64,000 nucleotides of DNA from the NCBI GenBank assembly GCA_040901765.1, contig JBBDYG010000108.1:1-64000 (forward strand), given 5' to 3'. This document shows, one piece after another, positions 63,506 through 64,000 of the stretch. The notes under the pieces are model-generated. The model had not been told where the DNA came from. It did no database searches and saw only the letters and a list, made by a program, of their open reading frames with translations. This DNA is from JBBDYG01 sp040901765 (GTDB lineage Bacteria; Planctomycetota; Planctomycetia; Pirellulales; Lacipirellulaceae). A program made the position numbers and the translations under genes. Within the stretch, counting starts at the first letter, position 1, and every line of letters starts with the position of its first letter.

Positions 63506-64000
63506 TCACATGGCGAGTCGCTTAATTCGTCCGGTCAAGCACGCCAGACCGCAAGCCAACAGCAGCCACGCGCTGGGTTCGGGAATGCGCACGAAATCGA
63601 GCGTCAAGGTCGGCGCCGGGAAGTTGCCGTTTTCACGGGAGGCAAACGTGTTGAGAGCCGTTACCCCAAAATTCTGGCGTACGCCGACGTAAAACGTGAG
63701 ACGGCCATCCGTATCGCTGAGAATGAGATTGTTAAGATTCGCGGCCGCGGTTGGCGATTGCGCGATACTCGAGAAGTTGAACGGTCCCGGTCCCCCGGCA
63801 CCGGTGTCGATCGTTCCCACGAAGGCGGACTCCGCCGGATCGCTGTAGTAGCTGATTTCGTCGGCACCAAGGAACTTGACCAGATTGCGTGCCGGATCGA
63901 AACCGAGGCCGTCGTTCCAAGTTAACGTTTCGGCGTTTGCGGAATCCAAACCGTCGAAGATGCCATACACGTGATAGGTCAAGCTGAAGTTGGGGCCAGT
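63506..64000 (-). CDS. DNRLRE-like PEP-CTERM protein, C-terminal part (cut by window edge)
   Basis: The frame runs off the right edge: codons 63983-64000 encode the residues just before the visible ones with no stop, and TTG at 63982 is not a true start. The 165 visible residues match the paralogue at 58334-59359 in YHVYGIFDGLDSANAETLTW, VGVRQNFGVTALN and LSDTDGRLTFYV, but no dockerin-like module is present before the PEP-CTERM tail (IPEPSAWLLLACG, then GRIKRLAM). The stop is at 63506, 13 bases before the sialidase gene. Confidence 0.78.
   Translation of the reverse strand, partial: TGPNFSLTYHVYGIFDGLDSANAETLTWNDGLGFDPARNLVKFLGADEISYYSDPAESAFVGTIDTGAGGPGPFNFSSIAQSPTAAANLNNLILSDTDGRLTFYVGVRQNFGVTALNTFASRENGNFPAPTLTLDFVRIPEPSAWLLLACGLACLTGRIKRLAM

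Overview
The window looks like part of a Planctomycetes chromosome, most likely a Pirellulales-type member. The markers are family-level: a Planctomycete cytochrome C/DUF1549/DUF1553 protein paired with a DUF1501 protein, a DUF1559 pseudopilin-like protein, PEP-CTERM sorting tails, dockerin-like modules with the signature DYxxWRDxxG, giant secreted proteins with an LExRxLL-type N-terminus, an ECF sigma/FecR pair, and a high-GC coding style. No rRNA gene, intact tRNA, transposase or CRISPR array was found.

Region 1 (1-5380, plus strand): a compact operon of a cut-off unknown gene, a double-GYF_2 membrane protein, a MotA/TolQ/ExbB proton-channel protein, two successive ExbD/MotB-like single-span proteins that each carry an Asp at position 18 just before the membrane segment, and a membrane-anchored von Willebrand A protein behind its own promoter. 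Just after it lies the 3' half of a tRNA-Val(CAC) gene that starts exactly at the anticodon loop. That is the form expected of an attachment site, and its polarity places the operon inside a putative island extending leftwards out of the window.

Region 2 (5784-10790, minus strand): ECF sigma factor, FecR-like membrane protein, DUF1559 protein, small lipoprotein and a Tat-exported beta-propeller-like protein, followed by a twin-hairpin repeat between the last two. Region 3 (11148-18100, plus strand): a tandem array of LamG/PEP-CTERM proteins, one of which is an in-frame fusion of two former secreted proteins with an internal sorting signal. Region 4 (18136-34707, minus strand): one 5,523-residue secreted protein with an SGNH/GDSL-hydrolase-like N-terminus, RTX-type repeats, eight SdrD-like domains, a P-domain-like stretch, a LamG-like stretch and two internal dockerin-like modules.

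Region 5 (35162-41810, plus strand): a tight eight-gene operon bounded by a strong sigma70-like promoter and a possible terminator. It encodes a PflX-like radical SAM protein, a 74-residue unknown protein, a Ycf46-type AAA ATPase, a Ycf35/DUF1257 protein, a DUF2997 protein, a zinc-ribbon membrane protein with an S26-like domain that lacks the catalytic residues, a TPR protein and a PilT-type ATPase. The Ycf46/Ycf35/DUF2997 core is known mainly from cyanobacteria and plastids, where its function is poorly defined. This is the best candidate for an undescribed system in the window.

Region 6 (41915-64000): a 1,755-residue protein with eight Ig-like repeats and a Beta_propel domain; a Na+/solute symporter divergent from a Planctomycete-cytochrome/DUF1501 pair; a PQQ-type beta-propeller protein with inserted EF-hands; and a minus-strand locus with a double sialidase, a Kelch protein, two paralogous PEP-CTERM proteins, a second Na+/solute symporter and a class III aminotransferase. 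The last locus may serve capture and uptake of sialic-acid-like or related sugars.
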